64,000 bases of DNA from NCBI GenBank assembly GCA_017744935.1, contig JAGIAI010000032.1, positions 41,950-105,949 of the forward strand. Direction: 5' to 3'. The translations under genes and the position numbers were made by a program. The notes under the pieces were generated by a model. It searched no databases, had not been told where the DNA came from, and saw only the letters and a program-made list of their open reading frames with translations. Source of the stretch: Variovorax sp. Its GTDB lineage: Bacteria; Pseudomonadota; Gammaproteobacteria; Burkholderiales; Burkholderiaceae_C. This document shows, piece by piece, positions 44,749 through 54,505 of this stretch (position 1 is the stretch's first letter; the number at the start of each line of letters is the position of its first letter).

Positions 44749-45854
44749 GCGTTGTTTGTCTTTCGGGCGCGATGGACGCGAAGCGCCGGCAGGAGTGCCC
44801 AGTTGTAGTGCCGCTTCATGAGCCAGGCCAGGCCGATCAGGAGGGCGCCACCATGCAGGACGAGCATGAATCCGCCCATGCTGTACTTGCCCGAGCTCAC
44901 CCAGTTCTGGCCGAGATTGAGCAGGTTGTAGTAGAGGACGAACGCGAAAAGCGCGAAGAGGTAGTTGCCACTGCGGCCCACGCGTGGATTCACGCTGGAC
45001 AGCGCGAGCGCCAGGAGCACGAAATTGGCACCGGCGAGCAGCATGCCGACGCGCCATGCCAGCTCGCCCAGATTGATACGCGTCGGATCGCGCAGCAGTG
45101 CCAGCGTGGTCCGCGTGCGTACTGGCGCGGCATCGTTCGAATCGCTGCCGCTGCTGCCGACCTTGGCGCCGTAGGTCTGGAATTCGCTGATCTTGGTGCC
45201 TTCGGCGGTCAGCGAGCGTTCAAGCCGCTGGCCGTTGCTCAGGAGCAAAAAGCGCTTGCCATCGACGTCCTCCATGTGACCGCTTCGCGCGGAGGTGATG
45301 ATCTGCAGGTTGCGCTCGATGGATTGGATGAAGACGTTATTGGCGGTGGCGCTGTCGGGCGCGTCCTTGTCGATGAAGAACACGCGCAACCGGCCGGCAG
45401 ACTCGCGGAACTCGCCCGGCGAGACCCGCTCGATGTCGCTGCGGCGCTCGTAGCGCTCGCGCATTCCCTGTGTCTGCGAGTTGGCCCAGGGCCAGCCGAC
45501 CAGCGCGAAGACCGCAATCAGCACCAGGATTGGCCAGGCAAAGCCGAAGAGGGGTCTCAAAAATTCGGCCAGCCCGCGACCGCTCGAGAACCAGATGACC
45601 ATCTCGCTGTCGCGGTACATGCGCGACAGCGTGCCGACGATCGAGATGAACAGGCACATGCTCAGGATCGTCGGCATGTAGCCGAGCACCGTGTAGGTCA
45701 TCACGAGGAACACCTCGCGAGGATTCACGCTGCCCTTGGCCGCGAGGCCGAGCGTGCGGATCAGCATCATGGTCATCACGATCGTGACCAGCACCACCAG
45801 CGTGGCTCCGAAGCTGCGGGACAGCTCCTTGCGTAATGAGGAATGGAATAACAT
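44745..45854 (-). CDS. lptF: LPS export ABC transporter permease LptF
   Basis: This 369-residue partner of LptG begins MLFHSSLRKELSRSFGATLV. It has three N-terminal and three C-terminal membrane helices around a periplasmic jellyroll (FRESAGRLRVFFIDKD region). It diverges from pepA, with only 21 bp between the start codons, so each promoter must overlap the other gene or this gap. lptF, lptG and pepA are classic neighbours in beta- and gammaproteobacteria. Confidence 0.94.
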   Translation of the reverse strand: MLFHSSLRKELSRSFGATLVVLVTIVMTMMLIRTLGLAAKGSVNPREVFLVMTYTVLGYMPTILSMCLFISIVGTLSRMYRDSEMVIWFSSGRGLAEFLRPLFGFAWPILVLIAVFALVGWPWANSQTQGMRERYERRSDIERVSPGEFRESAGRLRVFFIDKDAPDSATANNVFIQSIERNLQIITSARSGHMEDVDGKRFLLLSNGQRLERSLTAEGTKISEFQTYGAKVGSSGSDSNDAAPVRTRTTLALLRDPTRINLGELAWRVGMLLAGANFVLLALALSSVNPRVGRSGNYLFALFAFVLYYNLLNLGQNWVSSGKYSMGGFMLVLHGGALLIGLAWLMKRHYNWALLPALRVHRARKTNNA

Positions 45855-45875
45855 CGTCGAGGGAAAAAAAGGATT

Positions 45876-47387
45876 ATGGACTTTCAACTCAAGACCCTCT
45901 CCGCCGCCCAGGCGGCCGCCGAAAAAGCCGATGTACTCATCGTGCTCGTGGCCGCTGGTTCCACCACCGCCAAGGACGCGCTTTCCGCGCTGATCGCCGA
46001 AGCCCGCAAGGCCGGTGACCTGCCTGACAAATCCGGGAAATTGCTCGCGCTGTACAGGCCCGCAGGGATCGGCGCGCCGCGGGTGGTGCTGGTGTCGTCG
46101 GGGGACGGCAAGCCCGCATCGGTCCGCTCGGCAGTGGCCGCCGCGATCGGCGCGGCAAAGGGCTCGAATCCCAAGCGGGTCGTGATTGCGGCCACGCAGC
46201 CGCTGGACGGCGCCGCGCTCGGGAGCGCCGTGATCGCGACGGCCGATGCCAGCTACGTCTACGGCACCACCAAGTCCAAGGCCGAGTTGCGAACGATCAA
46301 GCAGGTGACATTCGGCCTCCCGGATACGGGCGGACTGCGCGAAGCCTTCGACGAAGCGACCGCGACCGTGGCCGGTATCGAGCTGGCCAAGGAATGGGCG
46401 AACCGGCCGGCCAACTACTGCACCCCGACCATGCTGGCCGGCGCCGCCGAAGAACTCGCGAAGCTCCCGAACGTGAAATGCGAAGTGCTCGGGCCGAAGG
46501 AAGTCGCGAAGCTCGGCATGGGCGCGTTCTCGGCCGTAGCGCAAGGGTCGGCGGAGCCGCTGCGCTTCGTCGTTCTGCGCTACCACGGTGCGCCGAAAGG
46601 CCGGGCGCCTGTCGTGCTCGTTGGCAAGGGCATCACTTTCGACACCGGCGGGGTTTCGCTCAAGCCTGCCGCCGAAATGGACGAAATGAAGTTCGACATG
46701 TGCGGAGCCGCCAGCGTACTTGGGGTGTTCCGCGCGCTCGGTGACATTCAGCCGCCGATCAACGTGATCGGCCTCGTGCCGACCTGCGAAAACATGAACG
46801 ACGGTCGCGCGGTCAAGCCGGGCGACGTGGTGACGAGCATGAGCGGCCAGACCATCGAGGTGCTCAACACCGATGCGGAAGGCCGGCTGATCCTTTGCGA
46901 TGCGCTGAGCTACGCCAAGCGCTTCGAGCCGTCGGCCGTCATCGATATCGCGACGCTCACGGGCGCCTGCGTGGTCGCGCTCGGCGGTGTGCGAAGCGGG
47001 CTCTTTTCGAGCAACGACGAATTGGCGGCGGCCTTGACGGCGGCCGGCGAGCAGTCGCAGGACCGCTGCTGGCGCATGCCGCTCGACGACGACTACGCCG
47101 AGGGGCTCAAGAGCAACTTCGCCGATGTCGCCAATATCGCTGGCCGCGCGGGCGGCGCGATCACGGCGGCCAAGTTCCTGCAGCGCTTCACGAGTGACTT
47201 CGCGTGGGCTCACCTCGACATCGCAGGAACGGCATGGAAGAGCGGGGCGGCCAAGGGCGCGAGCGGCCGACCTGTGGGCCTGCTGCTCAACTACCTGCTG
47301 ACTGAAAGCCGGAACGGCGCCAGGTCGGCTTCGGACAAGGCCTCCAAGGCCGCGCGAAAGACCGCTGGGAAGGCTCGCGCCAAGTGA
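45876..47387 (+). CDS. pepA: leucyl aminopeptidase (M17)
   Basis: PepA removes N-terminal residues from peptides and in E. coli also binds DNA at recombination and pyrimidine-control sites. The 503-residue protein has GKGITFDTGGVSLKP, the NTDAEGRLIL signature and the metal-binding core of M17 enzymes. The C-terminus carries an extra basic SASDKASKAARKTAGKARAK tail. AAAAAAAGGA precedes the ATG. holC overlaps its stop (GTGA). Confidence 0.95.
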   Translation: MDFQLKTLSAAQAAAEKADVLIVLVAAGSTTAKDALSALIAEARKAGDLPDKSGKLLALYRPAGIGAPRVVLVSSGDGKPASVRSAVAAAIGAAKGSNPKRVVIAATQPLDGAALGSAVIATADASYVYGTTKSKAELRTIKQVTFGLPDTGGLREAFDEATATVAGIELAKEWANRPANYCTPTMLAGAAEELAKLPNVKCEVLGPKEVAKLGMGAFSAVAQGSAEPLRFVVLRYHGAPKGRAPVVLVGKGITFDTGGVSLKPAAEMDEMKFDMCGAASVLGVFRALGDIQPPINVIGLVPTCENMNDGRAVKPGDVVTSMSGQTIEVLNTDAEGRLILCDALSYAKRFEPSAVIDIATLTGACVVALGGVRSGLFSSNDELAAALTAAGEQSQDRCWRMPLDDDYAEGLKSNFADVANIAGRAGGAITAAKFLQRFTSDFAWAHLDIAGTAWKSGAAKGASGRPVGLLLNYLLTESRNGARSASDKASKAARKTAGKARAK

Positions 47388-47821
47388 CAGAGATAGACGG
47401 CCACTACAACATGCCGGACAAGGTGAGCTACGCCTGCCGGCTGCTTCGCAAGGCCGTCGGCGCGCACGGCGCGCGTCTCGTGGTCATGGCTGATCCCGCG
47501 ACGCTGGACGCGATCGACCAGTCGCTCTGGACGTTGCAACCGACCGAGTTCATCGCGCATTGCCGGAGCGGCGACGAAGCTCATGTCGTTTCGCGTTCAC
47601 CCGTCGTCCTTGCGGAGAGCGGCACAGCCTCGCTGCCGGACCGTCCGATCCTCGTCAACCTCGGTGCCGAACTGCCGGCAAGGTTCGAGCGCTTCGAGCG
47701 TCTGATCGACATCGTCGGCAGCGACGACGCCGACAAGCGGGCCGGCCGGGCACGGTGGCGTCACTACAAGGATCGCGGGTATGCGATTCGCACGTTCCCC
47801 TACGGCGGAGGCGCGGGCTGA
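47384..47821 (+). CDS. holC: DNA polymerase III subunit chi
   Basis: Chi links the clamp loader to single-stranded DNA-binding protein. The 145-residue protein starts with GTG in the pepA stop and shows KVSYACRLLRKAVGAHGARL, WTLQPTEFIAHC and the C-terminal RHYKDRGYAIRTFPYGG, all typical. pepA-holC is a conserved pair. It overlaps the next gene (TGATG). Confidence 0.9.
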   Translation: MTEIDGHYNMPDKVSYACRLLRKAVGAHGARLVVMADPATLDAIDQSLWTLQPTEFIAHCRSGDEAHVVSRSPVVLAESGTASLPDRPILVNLGAELPARFERFERLIDIVGSDDADKRAGRARWRHYKDRGYAIRTFPYGGGAG

Positions 47822-48255
47822 TGTCGACGCAACGCACACCGCCGCGTTTCGTTCCGACGCTGACCACGGTCTTCGAGCCGTCCCAGGACGCGCCGCCCGT
47901 TTCGCTTCCGCTATCCGCGCCGTCCGACATCCCCGAGACCGCGCCGTTGCCAGCGGTCGTCCAGCCTTCCGATGCGGTCGCGCTGAGCCCCGCGGCGCGG
48001 CTTTCCGAGGCCGAAGCATTCAGGCTCGAAGAGCAATTGCTGCATCGCGTCTTGCAGCGCGTCGACCTGTCTCTCGAAGAGCGGGTGAGCGATGCGGTGT
48101 CAGCCGCCGTTCAGCTTCACCTCGACACGATGATCCCCGCGCTTCGCAAGGAAATCGAGTCGGTTTTGCGTGACCTGGTGAGCGAATCCCTGGCTCACGA
48201 ACTAACGGAAAACCCCGGGTCTACGCCAACGTTTGGCCCGCAATCCTTGGGCTAA
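47821..48255 (+). CDS. conserved hypothetical protein after holC
   Basis: This 144-residue protein has a Pro-rich disordered N-terminus (residues 1-60) and a helical C-terminal half (AEAFRLEEQLLHRVLQRVD, then LHLDTMIPALRKEIESVLRD). Its ATG overlaps the holC stop, so it is co-translated. The helical part recalls small proteins that follow holC in Burkholderiales, but I cannot name a function. Confidence 0.7.
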   Translation: MSTQRTPPRFVPTLTTVFEPSQDAPPVSLPLSAPSDIPETAPLPAVVQPSDAVALSPAARLSEAEAFRLEEQLLHRVLQRVDLSLEERVSDAVSAAVQLHLDTMIPALRKEIESVLRDLVSESLAHELTENPGSTPTFGPQSLG

Positions 48256-48381
48256 ACTGCGCGCCAGGTCGTTTAAGCGCGTGGGCGCCAAGCGTCCGCG
48301 GCGCGATATTTGCTGAGTCGAAAGCGCCCGGATCGCAAGACCGGTTTTCAACTTCACTCATTAATGTTCTGGAGGTTCCCC

Positions 48382-49596
48382 ATGCAATTGAAATGGACTG
48401 CGGTCGCACTCGCTGCTCTCGCGCTCGTGGCCTGTGGCAAGAAGGAAGAAGCTGCCGCACCTGCTGCCACTCCCGCCCCGACCGCAGCGGCGCCGGCACC
48501 GGCTGCGCCTCCGGCTGAAACGCTGGTCGTCAAGATCGGTCACGTTGCTCCCACGAGCGGCGCCATCGCCCACCTCGGCAAGGACAACGAATTCGGTGCG
48601 CGCATGGCCATCGAAGACCTGAACGCCAAGGGCATCAAGATCGGTGACAAGGTCGCCAAGTTCGAACTGCTCGCCGAAGACGACGCAGCCGATCCGAAGC
48701 AGGGCACCGCAGTTGCACAGAAGCTGGTCGACAGCAAGGTCAACGGCGTCGTCGGTCACCTGAACTCCGGCACCACCATCCCGGCCTCCAAGCTGTACAG
48801 CGACGCGGGCATCCCGCAGATCTCGCCGTCGGCGACCAACCCCAAGTACACCCGCCAGGGCTTCAAGACCACCTTCCGCGTTGTAGCTGACGACACCCAG
48901 CTCGGCGGCACGCTCGGCAAGTACGCCGTCGAAAAGCTGAACGGCAAGAACATCGCCGTGATCGACGACCGCACCGCCTACGGTCAGGGCGTCGCAGAAG
49001 AATTCGAAAAGGCCGCCAAGGCCGCCGGCGCCAACATCGTCGGCCACGAGTTCACGACCGACAAGTCGACCGACTTCAACGCCATCCTGACGAAGCTCAA
49101 GGGCGCCAAGCCCGACATCCTGTTCTTCGGCGGCATGGACGCTGTCGGCGGCCCGATGCTCAAGCAGGTCAAGCAGCTCGGCATGGACGTGAAGTTCATG
49201 GGCGGCGACGGCCTGTGCACCGGCGAACTCGCCAAGCTCGCTGGCGATGCGATCGGCGAAGACATGGTCGTGTGCGCTGAAGCCGGTGGCGTGGAAGGCG
49301 ACTTCAAGGCGCCGCTCGACGCATGGAAGGCCAAGTTCAAGGAAAAGAACGGCGTCGAAGTGCAGATCTATGCACCGTACGTCTACGACGCCGTGAACGT
49401 GCTCGCCGCCGCGATGGAAAAGGCTGGTTCCTCGGACCCCGAGAAGTACCTGCCTGAAGTCGGCAAGATCGACTACAAGGGCCTGACCGGTCCGATCGCA
49501 TTCGACGAGAAGGGCGACATCAAGAACGGTGCCCTGACGCTGTACACCTACAAGGGCGGCCAGCGTACGCAGATCGCGGTGGTGCGCGGGAACTGA
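48382..49596 (+). CDS. livK: branched-chain amino acid ABC transporter substrate-binding protein
   Basis: This 404-residue periplasmic type I binding protein belongs to the Leu/Ile/Val class. The signal peptide ends LALVACGKK, a lipobox, so it is probably a lipoprotein, followed by an Ala/Pro linker. The domain starts VKIGHVAPTSGAIAHLGKDN and contains GVVGHLNSGTTIPASKLY. TGGAGGT lies before the ATG at 48382. No permease or ATPase gene is adjacent, and a strong terminator follows, so it is a single-gene unit serving transporter parts elsewhere. Confidence 0.9.
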   Translation: MQLKWTAVALAALALVACGKKEEAAAPAATPAPTAAAPAPAAPPAETLVVKIGHVAPTSGAIAHLGKDNEFGARMAIEDLNAKGIKIGDKVAKFELLAEDDAADPKQGTAVAQKLVDSKVNGVVGHLNSGTTIPASKLYSDAGIPQISPSATNPKYTRQGFKTTFRVVADDTQLGGTLGKYAVEKLNGKNIAVIDDRTAYGQGVAEEFEKAAKAAGANIVGHEFTTDKSTDFNAILTKLKGAKPDILFFGGMDAVGGPMLKQVKQLGMDVKFMGGDGLCTGELAKLAGDAIGEDMVVCAEAGGVEGDFKAPLDAWKAKFKEKNGVEVQIYAPYVYDAVNVLAAAMEKAGSSDPEKYLPEVGKIDYKGLTGPIAFDEKGDIKNGALTLYTYKGGQRTQIAVVRGN

Positions 49597-49621
49597 CCGC
49601 TTCTTGCGTTCACCCCAAAAG

Positions 49622-49644
49622 AGGGCCCTTCGGGGCCCTTTTTC
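49622..49644 (+). terminator. intrinsic terminator after the binding-protein gene
   Basis: AGGGCCC (49622-49628), tetraloop TTCG, GGGCCCT (49633-49639), then a T run. This is a textbook Rho-independent terminator 26 bp after the stop codon. Confidence 0.92.
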
Positions 49645-49668
49645 TTTGGCCTCAGATGGTCACGGGCC

Positions 49669-50442
49669 TTACATCGCCGATTCCTCGAGGACCTTGCGCC
49701 CATGCTCCCGCTGAAGCGGGCGGTGGTTGTCGCGGAAGAGTTTCTGGAATGTCCGGATCTGCTGATGCGACATTTCGATCGGCTGCTCCATGACGATCCA
49801 GTTCACCTCTTCGGAACAGGGAGGCGTCGTCAGGGAGCCTGCGTAGACCATGGCTTTGTGCGACACCGGCAGAAGCGCGGCGAGGTCGACTTCTCCCGCC
49901 TTCGGTGCCGCATCCGACGCCGGCAACTGATCCCACAGCCCGGCCAGCGCTGCGTTCTTCTTCCCTTGCTTGATGAACACGCCCACAACGGTGATCTTGC
50001 CGTTGGCGTCCTTGTTCACCAGATGCATTTCCATCGGGAACGACCTGCCGTCGAGGCGATGCTCGCTGGGCGTGTGGAAGTGGAACTGCGCCAGCGCATA
50101 GCTGACACCCTTGTATGCGACGGCATTGGTCGTTGCGTCAGCGACGTTGAACTGGATCGTGTGACCGTTGTTCACGAGTTCACCCTTCGCCGTGCCGAAG
50201 TGGAGGGCGATGTCGCGGTCCGAGAGGTGCTTGGCACCGCGCGTGTGCAACGCAATCGGCGACTGCTGAAGACCCGTCTTGCACAGCCGGCTGTCAGGAT
50301 CGAGTGCGCCCCAATGTGACGGCCCGGTACCGGCGTGGTCGTTGTAAGACCAATGCGCGTGTTCCTCGGCATGCGCGCCGAGGCTGAAGGTCAGGGCGAG
50401 AAGGGCCGCCGCTACGGAGGTTGGAGATTGAAAGCAAGACAT
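49669..50442 (-). CDS. alpha-type carbonic anhydrase, periplasmic
   Basis: This 257-residue protein has a signal peptide (SVAAALLALTFSLGAHA) and the alpha-carbonic-anhydrase fold. AQFHFHTPSEH supplies two zinc histidines and MEMHLVNKD the third, and SLTTPPCSEEVNW is the substrate-pocket motif. It interconverts CO2 and bicarbonate in the periplasm. The start is the ATG at 50442 with GGGAG upstream. It is a single gene between a terminator region and tRNA-Ser. Confidence 0.95.
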   Translation of the reverse strand: MSCFQSPTSVAAALLALTFSLGAHAEEHAHWSYNDHAGTGPSHWGALDPDSRLCKTGLQQSPIALHTRGAKHLSDRDIALHFGTAKGELVNNGHTIQFNVADATTNAVAYKGVSYALAQFHFHTPSEHRLDGRSFPMEMHLVNKDANGKITVVGVFIKQGKKNAALAGLWDQLPASDAAPKAGEVDLAALLPVSHKAMVYAGSLTTPPCSEEVNWIVMEQPIEMSHQQIRTFQKLFRDNHRPLQREHGRKVLEESAM

Positions 50443-50526
50443 GGACACTCCCGTTTGTTGAGGTATTGGTGGCGATAAGCCGCAGCCATTCTCAAAGAGG
50501 TCGCCTGACGGAAAGGTCGCGGCAAA

Positions 50527-50562
50527 CAAAAACGGCGCGACCCCTCGTGAGGATCGCGCCGT
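50527..50562 (-). terminator. terminator downstream of tRNA-Ser
   Basis: ACGGCGCGA (50532-50540) pairs with TCGCGCCGT (50554-50562) around a CCT/AGG inner stem. Read on the minus strand, the hairpin ends in TTTTTG, 20 bp after the tRNA 3' end. Confidence 0.85.
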
Positions 50563-50581
50563 GATTGAAACTGTGTGTTTG

Positions 50582-50672
50582 TGGCGGAGCAGGCGGGATT
50601 CGAACCCGCGGAGGGCTATTAACCCTCACACGCTTTCCAGGCGTGCGACTTAAACCGCTCATCCACCGCTCC
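50582..50672 (-). tRNA. tRNA-Ser (anticodon GGA)
   Basis: This 91-nt class II tRNA has acceptor arm GGAGCGG with CTGCTCC, an anticodon loop CTGGAAA giving GGA (reads UCC/UCU), a long variable arm (GTGAGGGTTAATAGCCCTC), a T-arm GGGTTCGAATCCC and encoded CCA. It has its own terminator downstream. No integration footprint is seen here. Confidence 0.96.
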
Positions 50673-50713
50673 GAAGCCCGCGATTGTAGCAGTGCGCAGG
50701 CGCATTTCTCGAG

Positions 50714-51646
50714 TCAGGCCGTGCTCGATGTCTTGCCGGCTTGCACCATCCGCATCGCCGATGCGATGAGGGCGGCGGTTTCGTTCATGGTGCTAGGGAC
50801 GATCAGCGTGGTCGTCGCGTCAGCAGCGACCTTGCCGTAAGCGTCGACCGCCCGCTCGGCCACCTTGAGCTGCACCGCCTGCTCGCCGCCCGGCTGGCGG
50901 ATCGCAGCCGCAATCCGCTCGATGGCGCCGGCAGTCGCTTCGGCCACTGCACTGATGGCGGCAGCTTCGCCTTGTGCGTTGTTGATTTGCGCCTGCTTCT
51001 GGCCTTCGGAGCGCGCGATGAAAGCCTCGCGCTCGCCGGTGGCGATGTTGATCTGTTCCTGGCGACGACCTTCGGACGCGGCGATCAGCGCTCGCTTCTC
51101 GCGCTCTGCGGTGATCTGGCGCTGCATCGCATGCAGGATCTCGTTCGGTGGCGTGAGATCCTTGATTTCGTAGCGCAACACCTTCACGCCCCAGTTGAGT
51201 GCCGCCTCGTCGATGGCGGAGACCACCTGCGCATTGATGATGTCGCGCTCCTCGAAGGTCTTGTCGAGTTCGAGCTTGCCGATGACGCTGCGCAGCGTGG
51301 TCTGTGCGAGCTGGGTGATGGCCATGACGTAGTTCGAGGAGCCATAGCTCGCGCGCATCGGGTCGGTCACCTGGAAGTAGAGGATGCCGTCCACCTGCAG
51401 TTGCGTGTTGTCACGCGTGATGCAGACCTGGCTCGGCACGTCCAGCGGAATCTCCTTCAGGCTGTGCCGGTAGGCGACCCGGTCGATGAACGGGATCAGG
51501 AAGTTGGGCCCCGGCGACATGGTCCCGTGATAGCGCCCTAGGCGCTCGCGCACCCAGGCGTTCTGCTGCGGAACGAACTTGATCGATTGGGTGATGAAGA
51601 TGATGGCGATCCCCAGGATGACGAGGGGAACGAGGGCGTATTCCAT
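50714..51646 (-). CDS. SPFH/stomatin-like membrane protein (QmcA-type)
   Basis: This 310-residue protein has one N-terminal membrane helix (YALVPLVILGIAIIFIT), an SPFH domain (KFVPQQNAWVRERLG onward) and a long coiled coil with ERDIINAQVVSAIDEAALNW and REAFIARSEGQKQAQI. Stomatin-type proteins form large ring assemblies in membranes and often interact with NfeD partners. The NfeD-like gene lies 26 bp upstream on the same strand, which is the standard pairing. Confidence 0.9.
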   Translation of the reverse strand: MEYALVPLVILGIAIIFITQSIKFVPQQNAWVRERLGRYHGTMSPGPNFLIPFIDRVAYRHSLKEIPLDVPSQVCITRDNTQLQVDGILYFQVTDPMRASYGSSNYVMAITQLAQTTLRSVIGKLELDKTFEERDIINAQVVSAIDEAALNWGVKVLRYEIKDLTPPNEILHAMQRQITAEREKRALIAASEGRRQEQINIATGEREAFIARSEGQKQAQINNAQGEAAAISAVAEATAGAIERIAAAIRQPGGEQAVQLKVAERAVDAYGKVAADATTTLIVPSTMNETAALIASAMRMVQAGKTSSTA

Positions 51647-51672
51647 TGAACGGTTTCCTTCCTTTTCCTTGT

Positions 51673-52104
51673 TCAGATTTTTTCGACGACGAGGCGGCTG
51701 CCGACCACTTCGACGACCTTGTGCTGCCCGGCGACCGGAACATCGCCGGCGCGGGCGACTGCCGTCCATTGGGTGCCGCGGTAGCGCACGACAGCAGTGC
51801 CGTCCGCGTGCCAGGCATCGACCTGGACGCGCTCGCCGATGTCCAGGTTCACGTCGGGATTGGCGGAAGTGGGTGGCCCTGGCGGGCGCCGCCGGCGGAT
51901 CGCGTGCCAGACGACCACGGCAGACACGCTGACCACGGCGGCTGCGATGAACTGAGCGCCGAGCGAAGCACCCAGGTGCGCCGTGACCGCAGCGGCCGCG
52001 AAGCCGGCACCGATGAGCAGCAGATAGACCGTGCCGGTTCCCGAAACCAGTTCGAGCACGATGGCCGCTCCCGTCATGAGCCACCAGACGGTGGAACTCG
52101 CCAT
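51673..52104 (-). CDS. NfeD-like membrane protein
   Basis: This 143-residue protein has three to four hydrophobic helices (residues 5-70) and a C-terminal OB-fold (LDIGERVQVDAWHADGTAVV, then WTAVARAG). It is the short NfeD1b type without a protease domain, which works with an SPFH protein in membrane organisation. It is directly upstream of the stomatin-like gene, same strand, and diverges from the decarboxylase gene. Confidence 0.87.
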   Translation of the reverse strand: MASSTVWWLMTGAAIVLELVSGTGTVYLLLIGAGFAAAAVTAHLGASLGAQFIAAAVVSVSAVVVWHAIRRRRPPGPPTSANPDVNLDIGERVQVDAWHADGTAVVRYRGTQWTAVARAGDVPVAGQHKVVEVVGSRLVVEKI

Positions 52105-52225
52105 AGCCAAACCTCTCTGTGCGTTTAAGACACGGCGATTGTGGCAAAGGCAAAAGCCGTCATGCGCCTTCATCTGAATTCCGTACACTTCGCGCCTATT
52201 TGCTAGCCCTTCCGGAGCCACGCTC

Positions 52226-54496
52226 ATGAAATTTCGTTTTCCGATCGTCATCATTGACGAGGACTTCCGCTCCGAGAACACCTCGGGTCTCAGTATTCGC
52301 GCCCTGGCCCAGGCATTCGAGAGCGAGGGCTTCGAGGTGCTCGGCGCCACGAGCTACGGCGACCTGAGCCAGTTCGCCCAGCAGCAGAGCCGCGCCAGCG
52401 CTTTCATCCTGTCGATCGACGACGAGGAGTTCTCCGTCGGCCCCGACCTCGACCCGGCGGTGCTCAACCTGCGCAACTTCATCGGCGAAGTGCGCCGCAA
52501 GAACGCCGACGTGCCGATCTACATCTACGGCGAAACCAAGACCTCGCGGCACATTCCGAACGACATCCTGCGCGAGTTGCATGGCTTCATCCACATGTTC
52601 GAGGACACGCCGGAGTTCGTGGCCCGCCACATCATCCGCGAGGCCAAGAGCTACCTCGAAGGGGTGCAGCCGCCGTTCTTCAAGGCGCTTATCGACTACG
52701 CGGAAGACGGTTCGTATTCGTGGCACTGCCCGGGCCACTCGGGCGGCGTCGCTTTCCTGAAGAGCCCCGTCGGGCAGATGTTCCACCAGTTCTTCGGCGA
52801 AAACATGCTGCGCGCGGACGTGTGCAATGCCGTGGAAGAACTCGGCCAGCTCCTGGATCACACCGGCCCGGTGGCGGCCAGCGAGCGCAATGCGGCGCGC
52901 ATTTTCAACGCCGACCATTGCTTCTTCGTGACCAATGGCACCAGCACCAGCAACAAGATGGTGTGGCACCATACCGTGGCGCCGGACGACGTCGTGGTGG
53001 TGGACCGCAACTGCCACAAGTCGGTGCTGCACGCGATCATCATGACCGGTGCGATCCCGGTCTTCATGAAGCCGACGCGCAACCACTTCGGCATCATCGG
53101 CCCGATTCCGAAGAGCGAGTTCGAGCCGGCGGCGATCAAGGCGAAGATCCGCGCCAATCCGCTGCTCTCGCACGTGGATGCCGACAAGGTCAAGCCGCGG
53201 GTGATGACGCTCACGCAGTCGACCTATGACGGCGTGATCTACAACACCGAGACGATCAAGGGCATGCTGGACGGCTTCGTCGACACGCTCCACTTCGACG
53301 AGGCGTGGCTGCCGCACGCGGCCTTCCATCCGTTCTACGGCGCCTATCACGCGATGGGCAAGCGTCGCGTGCGTCCGAAGGAATCGCTGGTCTTCGCGAC
53401 TCAGTCGACCCACAAGCTGCTCGCCGGCATCAGCCAGGCCAGCCACGTGCTGGTGCAGGATTCGCAGAACCGCGCGCTCGACCGCGACCTGTTCAACGAG
53501 GCCTACCTCATGCATTCGTCGACCAGCCCGCAGTACGCGATCATCGCGAGCTGCGACGTGGCCGCCGCGATGATGGAGCCGCCCGGCGGCACCGCGCTCG
53601 TTGAGGAAAGCATCCTCGAGGCGCTCGATTTCCGTCGCGCGATGCGCAAGGTCGAAGCCGAATTCGGCAAGGACGAGTGGTGGTTCAAGGTCTGGGGCCC
53701 CGAGCGCCTCGTGGAAGAGGGCATCGGCCGCGCCGACGACTGGATCATCAAGGGCGAATCGCGCACCGCGAAGTGGCATGGCTTCGGCGCGCTGGCCGAT
53801 GGTTTCAACATGCTCGACCCGATCAAGTCGACCATCGTGACGCCTGGCCTGGACCTCAACGGCAAGTTCGCCAAGAGCGGCATTCCGGCCGCCATCGTCA
53901 CCAAGTTCCTGGCGGAGCACGGCGTGATCGTGGAGAAGACGGGGCTCTACAGCTTCTTCATCATGTTCACGATCGGCATTACCAAGGGCCGCTGGAACAC
54001 GCTGCTCACGGCGCTGCAGCAGTTCAAGGACGACTACGCACGCAACCAGCCGATGTGGCGGATCATGCCGGAGTTCTGCCAGCAGCATCCGGGCTACGAA
54101 CGCCTCGGCCTGCGCGATCTGTGCCAACACGTGCACGAGCTGTATTCGCGCTACGACGTGGCGCGGCTTACGACCGAGATGTACCTGAGCGATCTCACCC
54201 CAGCGATGAAGCCGAGTGACGCCTTCGCGCACATCGCGCACCGCAAGACGGAGCGCGTGGAGATCGACGAGCTGGAAGGGCGCATCACGACCAGCCTGAT
54301 CACGCCGTACCCGCCCGGTATTCCGCTGCTGATCCCCGGCGAGGTGTTCAACAAGAAGATCGTCGACTACCTGAAGTTCGCGCGCGAGTTCAACACGCAA
54401 TGCCCGGGCTTCGAGACCGACATCCACGGACTCGTGGCGCGCTTCGATGACAGCGGGAAGAAGCGCTACTACGCCGACTGCGTGCGCGCGGCCTGA
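52226..54496 (+). CDS. Orn/Lys/Arg decarboxylase, fold type III-unrelated (AdiA/LdcC-like)
   Basis: This 756-residue PLP enzyme of the large bacterial Orn/Lys/Arg decarboxylase family has an N-terminal receiver-like wing domain (FPIVIIDEDFRSENTSGLSI), a PLP domain with WHCPGHSGGVAF, VTNGTSTSNKMV and the PLP lysine in STHKLLAGISQ, then a C-terminal substrate domain. These decamer-forming enzymes make agmatine, cadaverine or putrescine. The sequence suits arginine decarboxylase best, but lysine or ornithine cannot be excluded. No antiporter gene is adjacent, so an acid-resistance operon is not indicated. Confidence 0.9.
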   Translation: MKFRFPIVIIDEDFRSENTSGLSIRALAQAFESEGFEVLGATSYGDLSQFAQQQSRASAFILSIDDEEFSVGPDLDPAVLNLRNFIGEVRRKNADVPIYIYGETKTSRHIPNDILRELHGFIHMFEDTPEFVARHIIREAKSYLEGVQPPFFKALIDYAEDGSYSWHCPGHSGGVAFLKSPVGQMFHQFFGENMLRADVCNAVEELGQLLDHTGPVAASERNAARIFNADHCFFVTNGTSTSNKMVWHHTVAPDDVVVVDRNCHKSVLHAIIMTGAIPVFMKPTRNHFGIIGPIPKSEFEPAAIKAKIRANPLLSHVDADKVKPRVMTLTQSTYDGVIYNTETIKGMLDGFVDTLHFDEAWLPHAAFHPFYGAYHAMGKRRVRPKESLVFATQSTHKLLAGISQASHVLVQDSQNRALDRDLFNEAYLMHSSTSPQYAIIASCDVAAAMMEPPGGTALVEESILEALDFRRAMRKVEAEFGKDEWWFKVWGPERLVEEGIGRADDWIIKGESRTAKWHGFGALADGFNMLDPIKSTIVTPGLDLNGKFAKSGIPAAIVTKFLAEHGVIVEKTGLYSFFIMFTIGITKGRWNTLLTALQQFKDDYARNQPMWRIMPEFCQQHPGYERLGLRDLCQHVHELYSRYDVARLTTEMYLSDLTPAMKPSDAFAHIAHRKTERVEIDELEGRITTSLITPYPPGIPLLIPGEVFNKKIVDYLKFAREFNTQCPGFETDIHGLVARFDDSGKKRYYADCVRAA

Positions 54497-54505
54497 CCGC
54501 TTACG